From positions 62,001-126,000 of the forward strand of contig NZ_LNCI01000006.1 of assembly GCF_001509585.1 (NCBI RefSeq): a stretch of 64,000 bases of DNA, read 5' to 3'. The position numbers were made by a program, and so were the translations under genes. Numbering within the stretch: position 1 is the stretch's first letter; each line of letters opens with the position of its first letter. The DNA comes from Tropicimonas marinistellae (lineage in GTDB: Bacteria; Pseudomonadota; Alphaproteobacteria; Rhodobacterales; Rhodobacteraceae). Below the pieces are notes generated by a model. It did no database searches and was not told where the DNA came from. It worked only from the letters and a program-made list of their open reading frames with translations. Below are positions 36,865-45,629 of this stretch, piece after piece.

Positions 36865-38175
36865 ATGAATATGGAAGTCGGCAATGTGATCGCGCCTCCG
36901 GCGCCGCGGAATCTCGACGAGATGAAGCTGCCACCGGTGATGATGCGCGACATCGTGCTGAAAACGATGTTCCGGAAGAACGTGGAAATGGTCAGCGAGC
37001 TGGCGCGCGCGATCTGCCTGCCGATCCCGGTGGCGCAGGAGCTCGTCGACGTGAGCCGCGAGCAGAAGCTGGTGGAGGCCACCGGCACTCTGCACGCCAA
37101 TTCCGGCGGCGAGATGGGCTACCAACTCACCGATGCCGGCAAGGCCCGCGCGCTGGATGCGCTGGCGCAATCCGAATACTACGGCGCGATGCCGGTGCCG
37201 CTCGAAGTCTATTCCGAGCAGGTCAAGCGGCAGTCGATCCGCAATATCCAGATCACCCGCAAGCAGCTGATCGATGCGATGGGGCACCTGATCCTGCCCG
37301 ACATGCTGCTGGACCAGCTCGGCCCCGCCGTCTCCGCCGGCCGGTCGATCCTGATGTACGGCCCGCCGGGCAACGGTAAATCCTCCATCTCCAACGGCAT
37401 TCGCGACGCCATGGGCGACAAGATCTACATCCCACGCGCCATCGAATACGCCGGCCAGGTGATCACCGTCTACGACCCCATCGTGCATACCGCCGCCGAG
37501 GAACAGGTGGACGACCCCACGGCGCTGCGCCGCGCCGGCAACCGGTTCGACACCCGCTACGTGCGCTGCGAGCGCCCGACCGTGGTCACCGGCGGCGAAC
37601 TGTCGCTCTCGATGCTCGACCTCGTCTACAACCCCACCGCGCGCACCTACCAGGCGCCGCTGCAGCTCAAATCCACCGGCGGCATCTTCATCGTCGACGA
37701 CCTCGGCCGCCAGGCCGAACCGCCGCAGAAGCTCGTCAACCGCTGGATCGTGCCGCTGGAAGAAAGCCGCGACATCCTCGCGCTGCAATCGGGCGAGAAA
37801 TTCGAGGTTCCCTTCGACACACTGGTGATCTTCTCCACCAACTTCCACCCCAACGAGATCTTCGACAAGGCGGCGCTCCGCCGGATCTTCTTCAAGATCA
37901 AGATCGACGGGCCGGACCAGGAGGACTTCCTGAAGATCTTCGCCATGATGGCCAAGAAGCGGAAGATGCCGCTCGATCAGGACGCGCTCATCCACCTGCT
38001 CAAGCACAAGTATCCGACCATCGACAACGTCTACGCGAATTACCAGCCGATCTTCCTGATCGACCAGATGATCTCGACCTGCGAATTCGAAGGCATCCCG
38101 CGCCAGATGACCCCGGAGCTGATCGACCGCGCCTGGGAGAACATGTTCGTCAAGGAAGAACATATCGAACACTGA
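36865..38175 (+). CDS. Winged-helix / AAA family ATPase next to the tad locus
   Basis: A 436-residue protein. The N-terminal helical region (about 1-115) looks like a winged-helix domain (MFRKNVEMVSELARAICLP, then LVEATG...GYQLTDAGKARALDAL). A linker and an AAA ATPase core follow: Walker A MYGPPGNGKSSI (about 164-175), Walker B GGIFIVDDLGRQ (about 270), then sensor-1-type VIFSTNFHPNEIFDKAALRRIFFKI. The AAA core may couple ATP use to remodelling of a partner. I recall similar ATPases beside tad genes in Rhodobacterales. A function in pilus biogenesis or DNA-linked regulation is inferred from position. The start is supported by ATGAATATGG; the second ATG 6 bases on is an alternative. Confidence 0.78.
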   Translation: MNMEVGNVIAPPAPRNLDEMKLPPVMMRDIVLKTMFRKNVEMVSELARAICLPIPVAQELVDVSREQKLVEATGTLHANSGGEMGYQLTDAGKARALDALAQSEYYGAMPVPLEVYSEQVKRQSIRNIQITRKQLIDAMGHLILPDMLLDQLGPAVSAGRSILMYGPPGNGKSSISNGIRDAMGDKIYIPRAIEYAGQVITVYDPIVHTAAEEQVDDPTALRRAGNRFDTRYVRCERPTVVTGGELSLSMLDLVYNPTARTYQAPLQLKSTGGIFIVDDLGRQAEPPQKLVNRWIVPLEESRDILALQSGEKFEVPFDTLVIFSTNFHPNEIFDKAALRRIFFKIKIDGPDQEDFLKIFAMMAKKRKMPLDQDALIHLLKHKYPTIDNVYANYQPIFLIDQMISTCEFEGIPRQMTPELIDRAWENMFVKEEHIEH

Positions 38176-38190
38176 GCCGGGCCGGTGCGG

Positions 38191-38232
38191 GTTGCGGACC
38201 GGGGGGCGTGGCTCCCCCGAGTGGCCCGCAAC
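38191..38232 (+). terminator. Nested terminator-like hairpin after the AAA ATPase gene
   Basis: Inner stem CGGGGG (38200-38205) with CCCCCG (38214-38219). Outer arms GTTGCGG (38191-38197) and CCGCAAC (38226-38232). It begins 15 bases after the stop codon. No T-run follows. Confidence 0.5.
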
Positions 38233-38457
38233 TCGCGAAGCCCCACACCATTGGAACGACGCGCTATCGCCCGGACCGCGGCGTTGCCGCCGGGCCTGCG
38301 CCGGTCGGCCCCGGCGGTCTGGCGCCGCTCCCGCCGCGCAATGCCCTGATCTTGGATTTCGCGCCCCGCCGTCGTGGTGCGATGGTTGGGGCGCGCAAGG
38401 CGCGATGCGCCCAACGGGTGGCCCGGTCGGAAAACCGAGTGCCTCCCGCGCCCCGGA

Positions 38458-39252
38458 TTACGACCGCATGCGCCACCGCATCAGCACGAACGCTGCCGCT
38501 GCCGCCCATGTCACGGCCAGTAGCCCGCCCGCCTCGGAAACGAAGTAGGGGCCATAGCCGGCTTGATCGGTCACCTCCATGAAGAAGCCATGCGTGAATG
38601 CGTTCTGCGACCCATGCAGAACGACGGCGGGCCAAAGGCTTCTAGACTGCAACGTTACCCACGCAAGCACGGTACCCGCCGCGCACAGAATGACGGTGAA
38701 GACGGGCAACGCAAACCAGGGGCTGACGAGATTCAATCCCGTCACATCCGTTGCGAGAGTGATCAACGGCCAATGCCAGATCGCCCAGATCAGCCCGGTG
38801 ACCCAGGCGACCGTGGAAACCCGGCAGGACTTCGCCATTTCCGGCACGAGGAATCCGCGCCAGCCCAGCTCCTCACCCAAGGAAAACAGGGCCGTGGTCA
38901 CGAATACCGGCCCCGCCGTCATCGCGAGTGCCGCCCAAACCGGCGGCTCTTCTGAGCCAACGAACCCGCCATCAACAAGAAGCCAGTAAGCAAGGAACGC
39001 GCAACCGCTGACCCCAATCGGGAGCAAATAGGCAATTGCCAGCCAGCGCCAGGACGGTAGTCCGAACCAAAAACCGCGAAGGTTGCGCTGCGTGAGTAGT
39101 TTCGTCGCGAGGGCCGCAACAGCAGGAGCGGCGAGAAGGAAGATGTTGGTTTCGCCGGTGCTGGCCAGGAGCGCATATCCGGCGACCGTGAGGATCACGG
39201 TCAGAACCGCGAACACGCGGATCTGGCGCCAGTTGGTACGTTGCCCCTCCAC
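38458..39252 (-). CDS. CPBP family intramembrane metalloprotease
   Basis: A 264-residue protein with about seven to eight TMs, of the CAAX-protease and bacteriocin-processing (ABI/CPBP) family. The motifs are EELGWRGFLVPEM (EExxxR), WAIWHWP (FxxxH-type histidine) and SQNAFTHGFF (second histidine motif). These residues form the intramembrane zinc site, so it is likely active. The substrate is unknown; related proteins take part in bacteriocin self-immunity or membrane protein processing. It is divergent from the PPOX gene. The surrounding 38.2-40.5 kb is less GC-rich. Confidence 0.86.
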   Translation of the reverse strand: MEGQRTNWRQIRVFAVLTVILTVAGYALLASTGETNIFLLAAPAVAALATKLLTQRNLRGFWFGLPSWRWLAIAYLLPIGVSGCAFLAYWLLVDGGFVGSEEPPVWAALAMTAGPVFVTTALFSLGEELGWRGFLVPEMAKSCRVSTVAWVTGLIWAIWHWPLITLATDVTGLNLVSPWFALPVFTVILCAAGTVLAWVTLQSRSLWPAVVLHGSQNAFTHGFFMEVTDQAGYGPYFVSEAGGLLAVTWAAAAAFVLMRWRMRS

Positions 39253-39453
39253 TCTTCCCCGCTCCCCGCTACTGGGCCCGCCGACTCCGTCCCAATGCGC
39301 AAGGCAGCGACGGATTTGTCAATGGCGGCGCGGCTCAATGCGAACGGATCGTATTGCCGACCCTTGGGTCGTCCGACAGGTTTGATCGGATGTCCGTATT
39401 GTGCTTCGCTAATCTCCGGCGTTACTGCTCACTCACCCCCCAAGGAGTGCCTA

Positions 39454-40068
39454 ATGGAATTCGTGAAGTCCCGCAGGGAACTGCGTGAAGCGTTCGATCC
39501 AACTCATGAAGTTGCCATCAAGAAGCAGCTGCCCTTCATTGACCCGCACTCCAAACGGTTCATCGAGCATTCGCCTTTCGTATTCATCGGCTCGCAGGAT
39601 TGCGACGGCAACGGTGACGTTTCGCCAAAAGGCGATCAACCCGGATTTGTTCGCGTCGTCGACGACCGGACAATTGCGATCCCGGATCGCCCTGGCAACA
39701 ACCGCCTCGATACCTGGGAAAACGTCGTCGAAAACCCGGCAGTCGGGCTGCTGTTCCTAATCCCCGGCATGAACGAGACGCTGCGCATAAACGGCGAGGC
39801 GCGGCTGACTCTCGATCAGGCCTTGTGCGAGGAAATGCATGTCAACAACCGACCGGCCATGGCCGTCTTGGTGGTCAAGGTCCACCAAGTGTACCTGCAT
39901 TGCGCAAAGGCCTTCATCCGATCAAACCTCTGGAAGCCGGAAACATGGGCAGAGCGGTCCGAAATGCCGACCTTGGGCGAGATGTTGAAGGACCAGGCGA
40001 AGCTGTCCGAAACGGCAAAGGAATACGATGGCATCCTCGATGAAGCCTATCGGACGACCCTTTGGTGA
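39454..40068 (+). CDS. PPOX-type FMN-dependent flavoprotein (MSMEG_1061-like)
   Basis: A 204-residue pyridoxamine 5'-phosphate oxidase-fold protein. FVFIGSQDCDGNGDVSPKGD and GFVRVVDDRTIAIPDRPGNNRLDTWENV form the split-barrel FMN-binding part typical of the MSMEG_1061 family. GLLFLIPGMNETLRINGEARLT follows. The exact redox substrate is unknown; F420- or flavin-linked detoxification is suspected for the family. I chose ATG 39454 for its AAGGAG ribosome-binding site. The frame is open to 39241 but overlaps the divergent CPBP gene. Confidence 0.88.
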   Translation: MEFVKSRRELREAFDPTHEVAIKKQLPFIDPHSKRFIEHSPFVFIGSQDCDGNGDVSPKGDQPGFVRVVDDRTIAIPDRPGNNRLDTWENVVENPAVGLLFLIPGMNETLRINGEARLTLDQALCEEMHVNNRPAMAVLVVKVHQVYLHCAKAFIRSNLWKPETWAERSEMPTLGEMLKDQAKLSETAKEYDGILDEAYRTTLW

Positions 40069-40498
40069 TGGCATGCGCAACAAAAATAGCTGTCGCGGTT
40101 CCGGGCTCGTTAATTGAGCGTCCATGGCTGTCTGGTTGAGTAGCCAGCCACGCAATGAAATCGCCGACGCGGGGTAAAACACCCCAAGTGACAGCAATTC
40201 GCAGTTTGCTGCTATCCCCAGCGGTTTTGCCATCTCCGGACAATGCCCGCTGGCGAGACGCGCGTGTGATGCCCCAGAAGCGACCGGGCGTTTCCGCCTC
40301 GGAAGCGGCCAGCCAGACGCGGCGGCGCAACGATGTGTCTCCCATACCTCTCCCGGCCGGCGTCAATTCTGAACAAATCGTGAATTTGCCCCCATAACCC
40401 ATTGAAATTGCACAGATGAAAAAGTGTCTCACGCGTGAGACATGCGCCCGCTCCAGCGGGATCTGGAAGCCCCGCGCCGCCGCCGCTAGGGTGCCCCC
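40069..40498. other. 430-bp gap before the Lhr-type helicase, with element copy 2
   Basis: No gene is recognised. The translations here are low-complexity and unlike known proteins. It holds the second 63-nt palindromic element (40380-40442). The helicase start follows 56 bases after the palindrome. Confidence 0.6.
40380..40442. repeat. Dispersed 63-nt palindromic element, copy 2
   Basis: The same organisation as 1511-1573: GTGAAT (40380-40385), 9 bases, TAACCCATTGAAAT (40395-40408), 16 bases, TGTCTCACGCGTGAGACA (40425-40442). Block sequences and both spacings are identical between the two copies, while the spacers differ. It sits just upstream of the helicase gene, where it could bind a regulator. 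Confidence 0.85.
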
Positions 40499-42907
40499 AT
40501 GGCCGCCCCCCTGCCCTCCCCCTTTTCCGACTGGTTCGCCGCCCGCGGCTGGCAGGTCCATCCCCACCAGCAGGCCATGCTCGACCGCGCCGCCGCACCC
40601 GCCGTGCTGCTGGTCGCCCCCACCGGCGGCGGCAAGACGATGGCGGGGTTCCTGCCCACCCTGCTGGAGCTGTCCCGGGGCGACCACGCGGGCCTTCACA
40701 CCCTCTACGTCTCGCCCCTCAAGGCGCTGGCCGCCGATATCCGCCGCAACCTCTCCGCCCCGGTGGCCGAGATGGGCCTGCCCATCCGCATCGAGGACCG
40801 CACCGGCGACACCTCCGCCACCGCCAAGAAGCGCCAGCGCGCCGATCCGCCCCACATCCTGCTCACCACGCCGGAATCCCTCGCCCTGCTGACCTCCTAC
40901 GAGGATGCGCCGCGGATCTTCGCCGGCCTCTCCCGGGTCATCCTGGACGAGGTTCACGCCCTCGCCGAGTCCAAGCGCGGCGACCAGCTCATGCTGGCGC
41001 TGGCCCGCCTCTCCACACTCGCGCCGGGCCTGCGCCGGGTCGGGCTGTCGGCAACAGTCGACGACCCGCCAGCCATCGGGCGTTTCATGGCGCGTCGTCC
41101 CGACCCCGTCGAGATCGTCGAGGCGGACCCCGGCCCCGCGCCGGACATCGCGATGCTGTCGACAAGCGAACCGCCGCCCTGGTCCGGCGGCGGCGGCCGC
41201 TACGCCATCGCCGCCGTCCTGGAACAGGTGCGCCGCCATCGCACGACGCTGATCTTCCACAACACGCGCGCGCAGGCGGAGATCTTCTTCCACCACCTGT
41301 GGCTGGCAAACGACGAGGGTCTCCCCATCGGCATCCACCACGGGTCGTTGTCCCGCGAGCAACGCGAGCGCGTCGAGAGTGCCATGGTGTCGGGGAGCCT
41401 GCGGGCCATCGTCTGCACGGGGTCGCTCGATCTCGGGATCGACTGGGGCGACGTGGATCTGGTAATCCAGGTCGGCGCCCCGAAAAACGTGAAGCGGCTG
41501 GTGCAACGCATCGGACGCGCCAATCACCGCTACAACGCCCCGTCGAAGGCGCTGCTTGTGCCCGCGAACCGCTTCGAAATCGTGGAATGCCAGGCAGCAC
41601 TCGACGCCGTTCGCGCCCATGACCTGGATGGCGAGCCGCGGGGAACCGGCCCCCGTGACGTGCTCTGCCAGCATATCCTGATCGCCGCCTGTGCGGGTCC
41701 GGTGTCGGCCGACGATCTCTTCGCGGAGGTGACCGCCGCCGGCGCTTTCGATACCCTCAGCCGCCGCGAGTTCGACGCATGTCTCGATTTCTGCGCCACC
41801 GGAGGCTACGCGCTGCGCGCCTATGACCGATGGCAACGCATGCAAAAGCGCCCCGACGGGCTGTGGCAACTCCGCGATCCGCGCAGCGCGCAGCGCATTC
41901 GCATGAACATCGGAACGATCCAGGACACCGACACACTGAAAGTTCGTATCAAGGGGCGTGGCGGTCGACCTTTGGGAGAGGTGGAGGAAGCCTTCGCCGC
42001 ATCCCTGACGCCGGGCGACACGTTCCTGATGGGCGGCCAGATCGTGCGCTACGAGGGGCTGCACGAGATGACCGTGGAAGTGACGCGGCACGCCTCCTCA
42101 AAGCCCAAGGTGGCGGTCTTTGCAGGGACGAAGTTCTCCAGTTCCACGCGGCTGCAGGACCGGATTCTGGAGATGTTCCGCGCAGACGATTGGCCTGACC
42201 TGCCGGACCACACCCGCGACTGGCTCCACCTGCAACGCAGCGTCTCCCGGTTGCCCGAACGCGACCGGCTGCTTGTGGAGAGCTTTCCCCACGACGGCAG
42301 GGAACACTGCTGCGTCTACGGTTTCGCCGGACGGAATGCGCAACAGACGCTTGGCCTGCTGCTGACGCGGCGGATGGAAGACGAGGGCCTGCATCCGCTC
42401 GGGTTCGTGGCCACGGACTACGCGACATTGATCTGGGGCTTGGAGCCACTGCACGATGCGGCCCCGCTCTTCGCCCGCGAAACGCTTCTTGACGGGTTGG
42501 ACAGCTGGCTTGCAGGCAATGCGGTCATGAAACGGACCTTTCGCGCCAGCGCCACCATTGCTGGGCTCATCGAGCGCAACACGCCATCGGCCCGGAAGTC
42601 CGGGCGGCAGGCGACCTTCTCCTCAGACATCCTCTACGACACGCTTCTGAAATACGATCCAGATCACCTGCTGATGCAGATCACGCGAGAGGAGGCCATG
42701 CGTGGCCTCGTGGATTTCGGTCGGATCGAAAGTATGATCGACAGGATCGCGGGGCGGATTGACGTCCTGCGGCTCGACCGGGTCTCGCCACTCGCCGCGC
42801 CGCTGTTACTGGAAGTGGGCAAGGTGCCGGTGGCAGGCGCCGCGCAGGAGAGATTGCTGGCAGAGGAAGCCGCGCGGTTAATGCAGTCCGCCGGGCTGGA
42901 CGTGTGA
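40499..42907 (+). CDS. Ligase-associated DEXH-box helicase (Lhr family)
   Basis: An 802-residue SF2 helicase. Motif I is APTGGGKTMAG (about 39-49) and motif II DEVH (about 150). SATVDDP gives motif III (SAT), IVCTGSLDLGIDWG motif V, and QRIGRANHR motif VI. A DUF4145/Lhr-type C-terminal core follows. This branch usually works with an ATP-dependent DNA ligase and the nuclease PdeM in DNA damage repair. Neither is beside it here, so partners must be elsewhere. ATG 40499 gives a typical N-terminus (FSDWFAARGWQVHPHQQAML). Confidence 0.93.
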   Translation: MAAPLPSPFSDWFAARGWQVHPHQQAMLDRAAAPAVLLVAPTGGGKTMAGFLPTLLELSRGDHAGLHTLYVSPLKALAADIRRNLSAPVAEMGLPIRIEDRTGDTSATAKKRQRADPPHILLTTPESLALLTSYEDAPRIFAGLSRVILDEVHALAESKRGDQLMLALARLSTLAPGLRRVGLSATVDDPPAIGRFMARRPDPVEIVEADPGPAPDIAMLSTSEPPPWSGGGGRYAIAAVLEQVRRHRTTLIFHNTRAQAEIFFHHLWLANDEGLPIGIHHGSLSREQRERVESAMVSGSLRAIVCTGSLDLGIDWGDVDLVIQVGAPKNVKRLVQRIGRANHRYNAPSKALLVPANRFEIVECQAALDAVRAHDLDGEPRGTGPRDVLCQHILIAACAGPVSADDLFAEVTAAGAFDTLSRREFDACLDFCATGGYALRAYDRWQRMQKRPDGLWQLRDPRSAQRIRMNIGTIQDTDTLKVRIKGRGGRPLGEVEEAFAASLTPGDTFLMGGQIVRYEGLHEMTVEVTRHASSKPKVAVFAGTKFSSSTRLQDRILEMFRADDWPDLPDHTRDWLHLQRSVSRLPERDRLLVESFPHDGREHCCVYGFAGRNAQQTLGLLLTRRMEDEGLHPLGFVATDYATLIWGLEPLHDAAPLFARETLLDGLDSWLAGNAVMKRTFRASATIAGLIERNTPSARKSGRQATFSSDILYDTLLKYDPDHLLMQITREEAMRGLVDFGRIESMIDRIAGRIDVLRLDRVSPLAAPLLLEVGKVPVAGAAQERLLAEEAARLMQSAGLDV

Positions 42908-42945
42908 CGCGGCTTCGGCGAGGCCGTCTCAGCCCGCCGACCCTC

Positions 42946-43812
42946 CTATCCGCGCGTGATTTGGCGCAACAGAGCGACCATCACGACGACGAGCGTCAGC
43001 GGCAAGACCAGCGCGCGCAGCAGGAAAATGGCGATCAGCTGGAGCGAGGCGGTTAACAGGTCATCGGCATGGCTCACGTAGAACCCGGCCGCCTTCCGGT
43101 AGGCAAGAGTGTCGGAAACATCCTGCCCGGCCGATGACAGGGCGCCTTGCAACCGGTCGAGAAACCCCTCCGCCTGCGGATCGATCGGCTCTGTTAAACC
43201 AATGTCCTCCGTCGCGCCGATGAGGCTCTGGGAATAACTCGCCACCTCGTCGACCTTGGCCATGGACTCGGTCCATTGGTCTCGCGTCAAAGCCTCGCCA
43301 AGTACACCGCCCATCGCCAAGGAGAGCGGCAGGAGGATTGCCAACACGACCCCCGTCAGGTTGGAGGCGTCACCTGCGCGGCAGACCGGGTTGGCAAATG
43401 TGTCCCCGAGACGGTGCAATGGCCCGCGGATGGCGTAGATCGCCAGCCCCAGGGCCAGCAACAGGAATCCAAGGCTGGAGACCGGCCCGATCCCAATGGC
43501 CAGCACACCAGCGAGCAACGCCACTGAGAACGTCGCGCCCGCGACCCGCTCCACTGTATCGTCGATCGGTTCGAGGATCTTGAGCGGCTGGGCGTTGGCC
43601 GACACGCCGACGCTGCCGCCGACCTCGATCTCCTGCGCAATGGAGAGAACCGCGTTGACCGACCGCAGCGCGACGTAGACGCCGAGGGCCGCCACGGCCG
43701 CATCCTGCGCTCCCTTCCGCGCCGGCTCGCTGAGCGGCGTGGACTGATTGAGCGCCAGAACCAGACAGAGCGCCGCCGCCAGAAAGGCAAGAAAGCGCCG
43801 AGGCGCCAGCAT
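42946..43812 (-). CDS. Membrane protein of unknown function
   Basis: A 288-residue protein with about five TMs: one at the N-terminus (FLAFLAAALCLVLALNQS), three in the centre (about 95-180) and one at the C-terminus (LIAIFLLRALVLPLTLVVVMVAL). A periplasmic or loop region around 180-250 holds EVASYSQSLIGATEDIGLTEP. The start at 43812 is supported by AGGGAGGTGGCG; a GTG two codons upstream lies inside that site. It is 11 bp downstream of the 2-hydroxyacid dehydrogenase on the same strand and is likely co-transcribed. No family recognised. Confidence 0.72.
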   Translation of the reverse strand: MLAPRRFLAFLAAALCLVLALNQSTPLSEPARKGAQDAAVAALGVYVALRSVNAVLSIAQEIEVGGSVGVSANAQPLKILEPIDDTVERVAGATFSVALLAGVLAIGIGPVSSLGFLLLALGLAIYAIRGPLHRLGDTFANPVCRAGDASNLTGVVLAILLPLSLAMGGVLGEALTRDQWTESMAKVDEVASYSQSLIGATEDIGLTEPIDPQAEGFLDRLQGALSSAGQDVSDTLAYRKAAGFYVSHADDLLTASLQLIAIFLLRALVLPLTLVVVMVALLRQITRG

Positions 43813-43823
43813 CGCCACCTCCC

Positions 43824-44810
43824 TCAGAGCATCGACGGCACGATCAGATCGGGCGGCCGGTGACCATCGTCAAAGGTCTTGATATTGATGATTACCTTCT
43901 CACCCATCTCGATCCGGCCTTCGAGGGTTGCCGAGCCCATTTGCGGCAGCAGCACCACGTTGTCGAGGTCGCGCAGGCGCGGGTTGATCTCTGCACCGTG
44001 TTCGTAGACATCCAGCCCGGCGCCAGCGATCTCGTCGCCTCGCAACATGCGGGTCAGCGCATTCTCGTCCACGACCTCGCCGCGCGAGGTGTTTATCAGC
44101 ACCGCCGATGGCTTCATCAGCTTGAGGCGGCGCGCATTCATCAAGTGGAAGGTGGACGGCGTATGCGGACAGTTGATCGAGATGACATCCATCCGGCTGA
44201 CCATCTGGTCGAGGCTTTCCCAGTAGGTGGCGGACAGGTCCGCCTCCACCTCGGGCCGCAGCTTGCGGCGGTTGTGGTAGTGGACCTGCATTCCGAACGC
44301 ATTGGCGCGCCGTGCGACGGCCTGACCGATTCGTCCCATGCCGAGGATACCGAGCCGGCGCCCGCCGACACGGCCCCCGAGGAAGGCGGTGGGCGCCCAG
44401 CCCCTCCATCTGCCGGCCTGCATGGTCGCCAGGCCTTCGGGAATGCGGCGTGTCACCGCGAGGATCAGCGCCATCGCCATGTCGGCTGTATCCTCGGTCG
44501 TCACCCCCGGCGTGTTGGAAACGAGAATCCCGCGCTGCCGGGCTGTGATCACGTCGATGTTGTCCACACCGGCGCCGTAGTTGGCGATCAGTTTCACCCG
44601 TTCGCCCGCGTGGGCGAGCATGGCCGCATCGATCCGGTCGGTAATCGTCGGCACCAGCACATCGGCGCGACACAACGCGTCAATGAGTTCCTCGCGGGTC
44701 ATCGGTTGGTCGCTCGTGCTCAATTCGACGTCGAAGAGCTCCTGCATGCGAGTTTCCACCGCCTCTGGCAACCGTCGCGTCACGACAACACTCAGCCGTT
44801 CCTTCGGCAT
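43824..44810 (-). CDS. D-2-hydroxyacid dehydrogenase (glyoxylate/hydroxypyruvate reductase-like)
   Basis: A 328-residue NAD(P)-dependent enzyme. The Rossmann motif is LGILGMGRIGQAVA. The catalytic arginine is in INTSRGEVVDENAL and the conserved Glu is in the YEHGAEINPRL region. The usual catalytic histidine (in LPHxGSAT of the family) is glutamine here: LPQMGSATLEGR. The DNA codon is CAA, confirmed on the minus strand. That change may alter activity or substrate. I chose ATG 44810 (MPKERLSVVV); the frame is open to 44834. It is followed by the membrane protein gene. Confidence 0.88.
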   Translation of the reverse strand: MPKERLSVVVTRRLPEAVETRMQELFDVELSTSDQPMTREELIDALCRADVLVPTITDRIDAAMLAHAGERVKLIANYGAGVDNIDVITARQRGILVSNTPGVTTEDTADMAMALILAVTRRIPEGLATMQAGRWRGWAPTAFLGGRVGGRRLGILGMGRIGQAVARRANAFGMQVHYHNRRKLRPEVEADLSATYWESLDQMVSRMDVISINCPHTPSTFHLMNARRLKLMKPSAVLINTSRGEVVDENALTRMLRGDEIAGAGLDVYEHGAEINPRLRDLDNVVLLPQMGSATLEGRIEMGEKVIINIKTFDDGHRPPDLIVPSML

Positions 44811-44911
44811 CGGTGCGCTCCTCCCATCTTCCAAGACTATTTCCTCGCTGGCACATTGGCGACCAAAGCGGCGTGCGACAAGCGCCCCCCCGAAACGAGC
44901 GACAAAAAGAC

Positions 44912-45454
44912 ATGGGACTTCAGGCCAGCCCGCCCCGGCTCAGGGGCTTGTTCGGTGCATTTACGGTAATTCTTCTCGCGCTCGCTGCCGGGGCCGCGTT
45001 TGCTGACGGCAACGGCACCGATGGCTCTCGAGGGTCAGTCACGAACCTGCCGCTTCCACGCTATGTCTCGTTGAAAGCGGCCGAGGGTAACGCCCGGCGA
45101 GGTCCCTCGCTCAGCCACCGAATCGACTGGGTATACAAGCGCCGCGCCTTGCCGTTGCAGGTGACCGCCGAGTTCGGGCACTGGCGCCGCGTTCGTGACC
45201 GCGACGGCGCCGGGGGCTGGATGCACTATTCCCTGCTATCGGGGGCGCGAACAGTCCTCGTCGAGCAAGACATGGTGGCCTTGCGCGCGCGGCCGGCCAA
45301 CGATTCGATGGAAGTCGCAAAGGTACAAAGCGGCGTGGTCGCGCGCCTTGGCGAATGCACGCCGGGTTGGTGCAGGATCACGGCCGGCGGCGAGCGTGGC
45401 TGGGTCCGGAAAACGGCGCTTTGGGGGGTCGGAGCGGACGAGTTGCGCGAATAG
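44912..45454 (+). CDS. Secreted protein with bacterial SH3-like domains
   Basis: A 180-residue protein with a signal peptide or N-terminal TM (about 10-32, LRGLFGAFTVILLALAAGAAFA). Two SH3_4-like modules follow. The first spans about 52-110 (YVSLKAAEGNARRGPSLSHRIDWVYKRRALPLQV in part, then WRRVRDRDGAGGWMHYSLLSG). The second spans about 115-175 (VALRARPANDSMEVAKVQSGV...GWCRITAGGERGWVRKTALWG). Such domains bind peptidoglycan or partner proteins. I chose ATG 44912; the frame is open to 44813. Divergent from the dehydrogenase. Function unknown. Confidence 0.85.
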   Translation: MGLQASPPRLRGLFGAFTVILLALAAGAAFADGNGTDGSRGSVTNLPLPRYVSLKAAEGNARRGPSLSHRIDWVYKRRALPLQVTAEFGHWRRVRDRDGAGGWMHYSLLSGARTVLVEQDMVALRARPANDSMEVAKVQSGVVARLGECTPGWCRITAGGERGWVRKTALWGVGADELRE

Positions 45455-45629
45455 ATCGCGGTCTTGCCGGCGCGCATCGACCGACGGACATCGGCAATCT
45501 GTGCACGTCGCCCCCCTTGCAGTGGCACACTTGTTGTCTGCGCGCCGCACCGCTTGGCAATTTCTTTCGAAGCAAGGGATTTCGAAACCTATCCGGTATA
45601 TCGTTTAACCTTCCCATTCGGAGCTTCCA

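Noticed and set aside
40212-40598. 128-codon minus-strand ORF overlapping element copy 2
   Set aside because: It shares CLTRET with the 1205-1591 ORF only because both read through the same palindromic element; it also overlaps the start of the helicase.
45523-45538. Sigma-54-like TGGCAC-N5-TTG upstream of the small protein gene
   Set aside because: The -24 element fits but the invariant GC at -12 reads GT, so it was not called.
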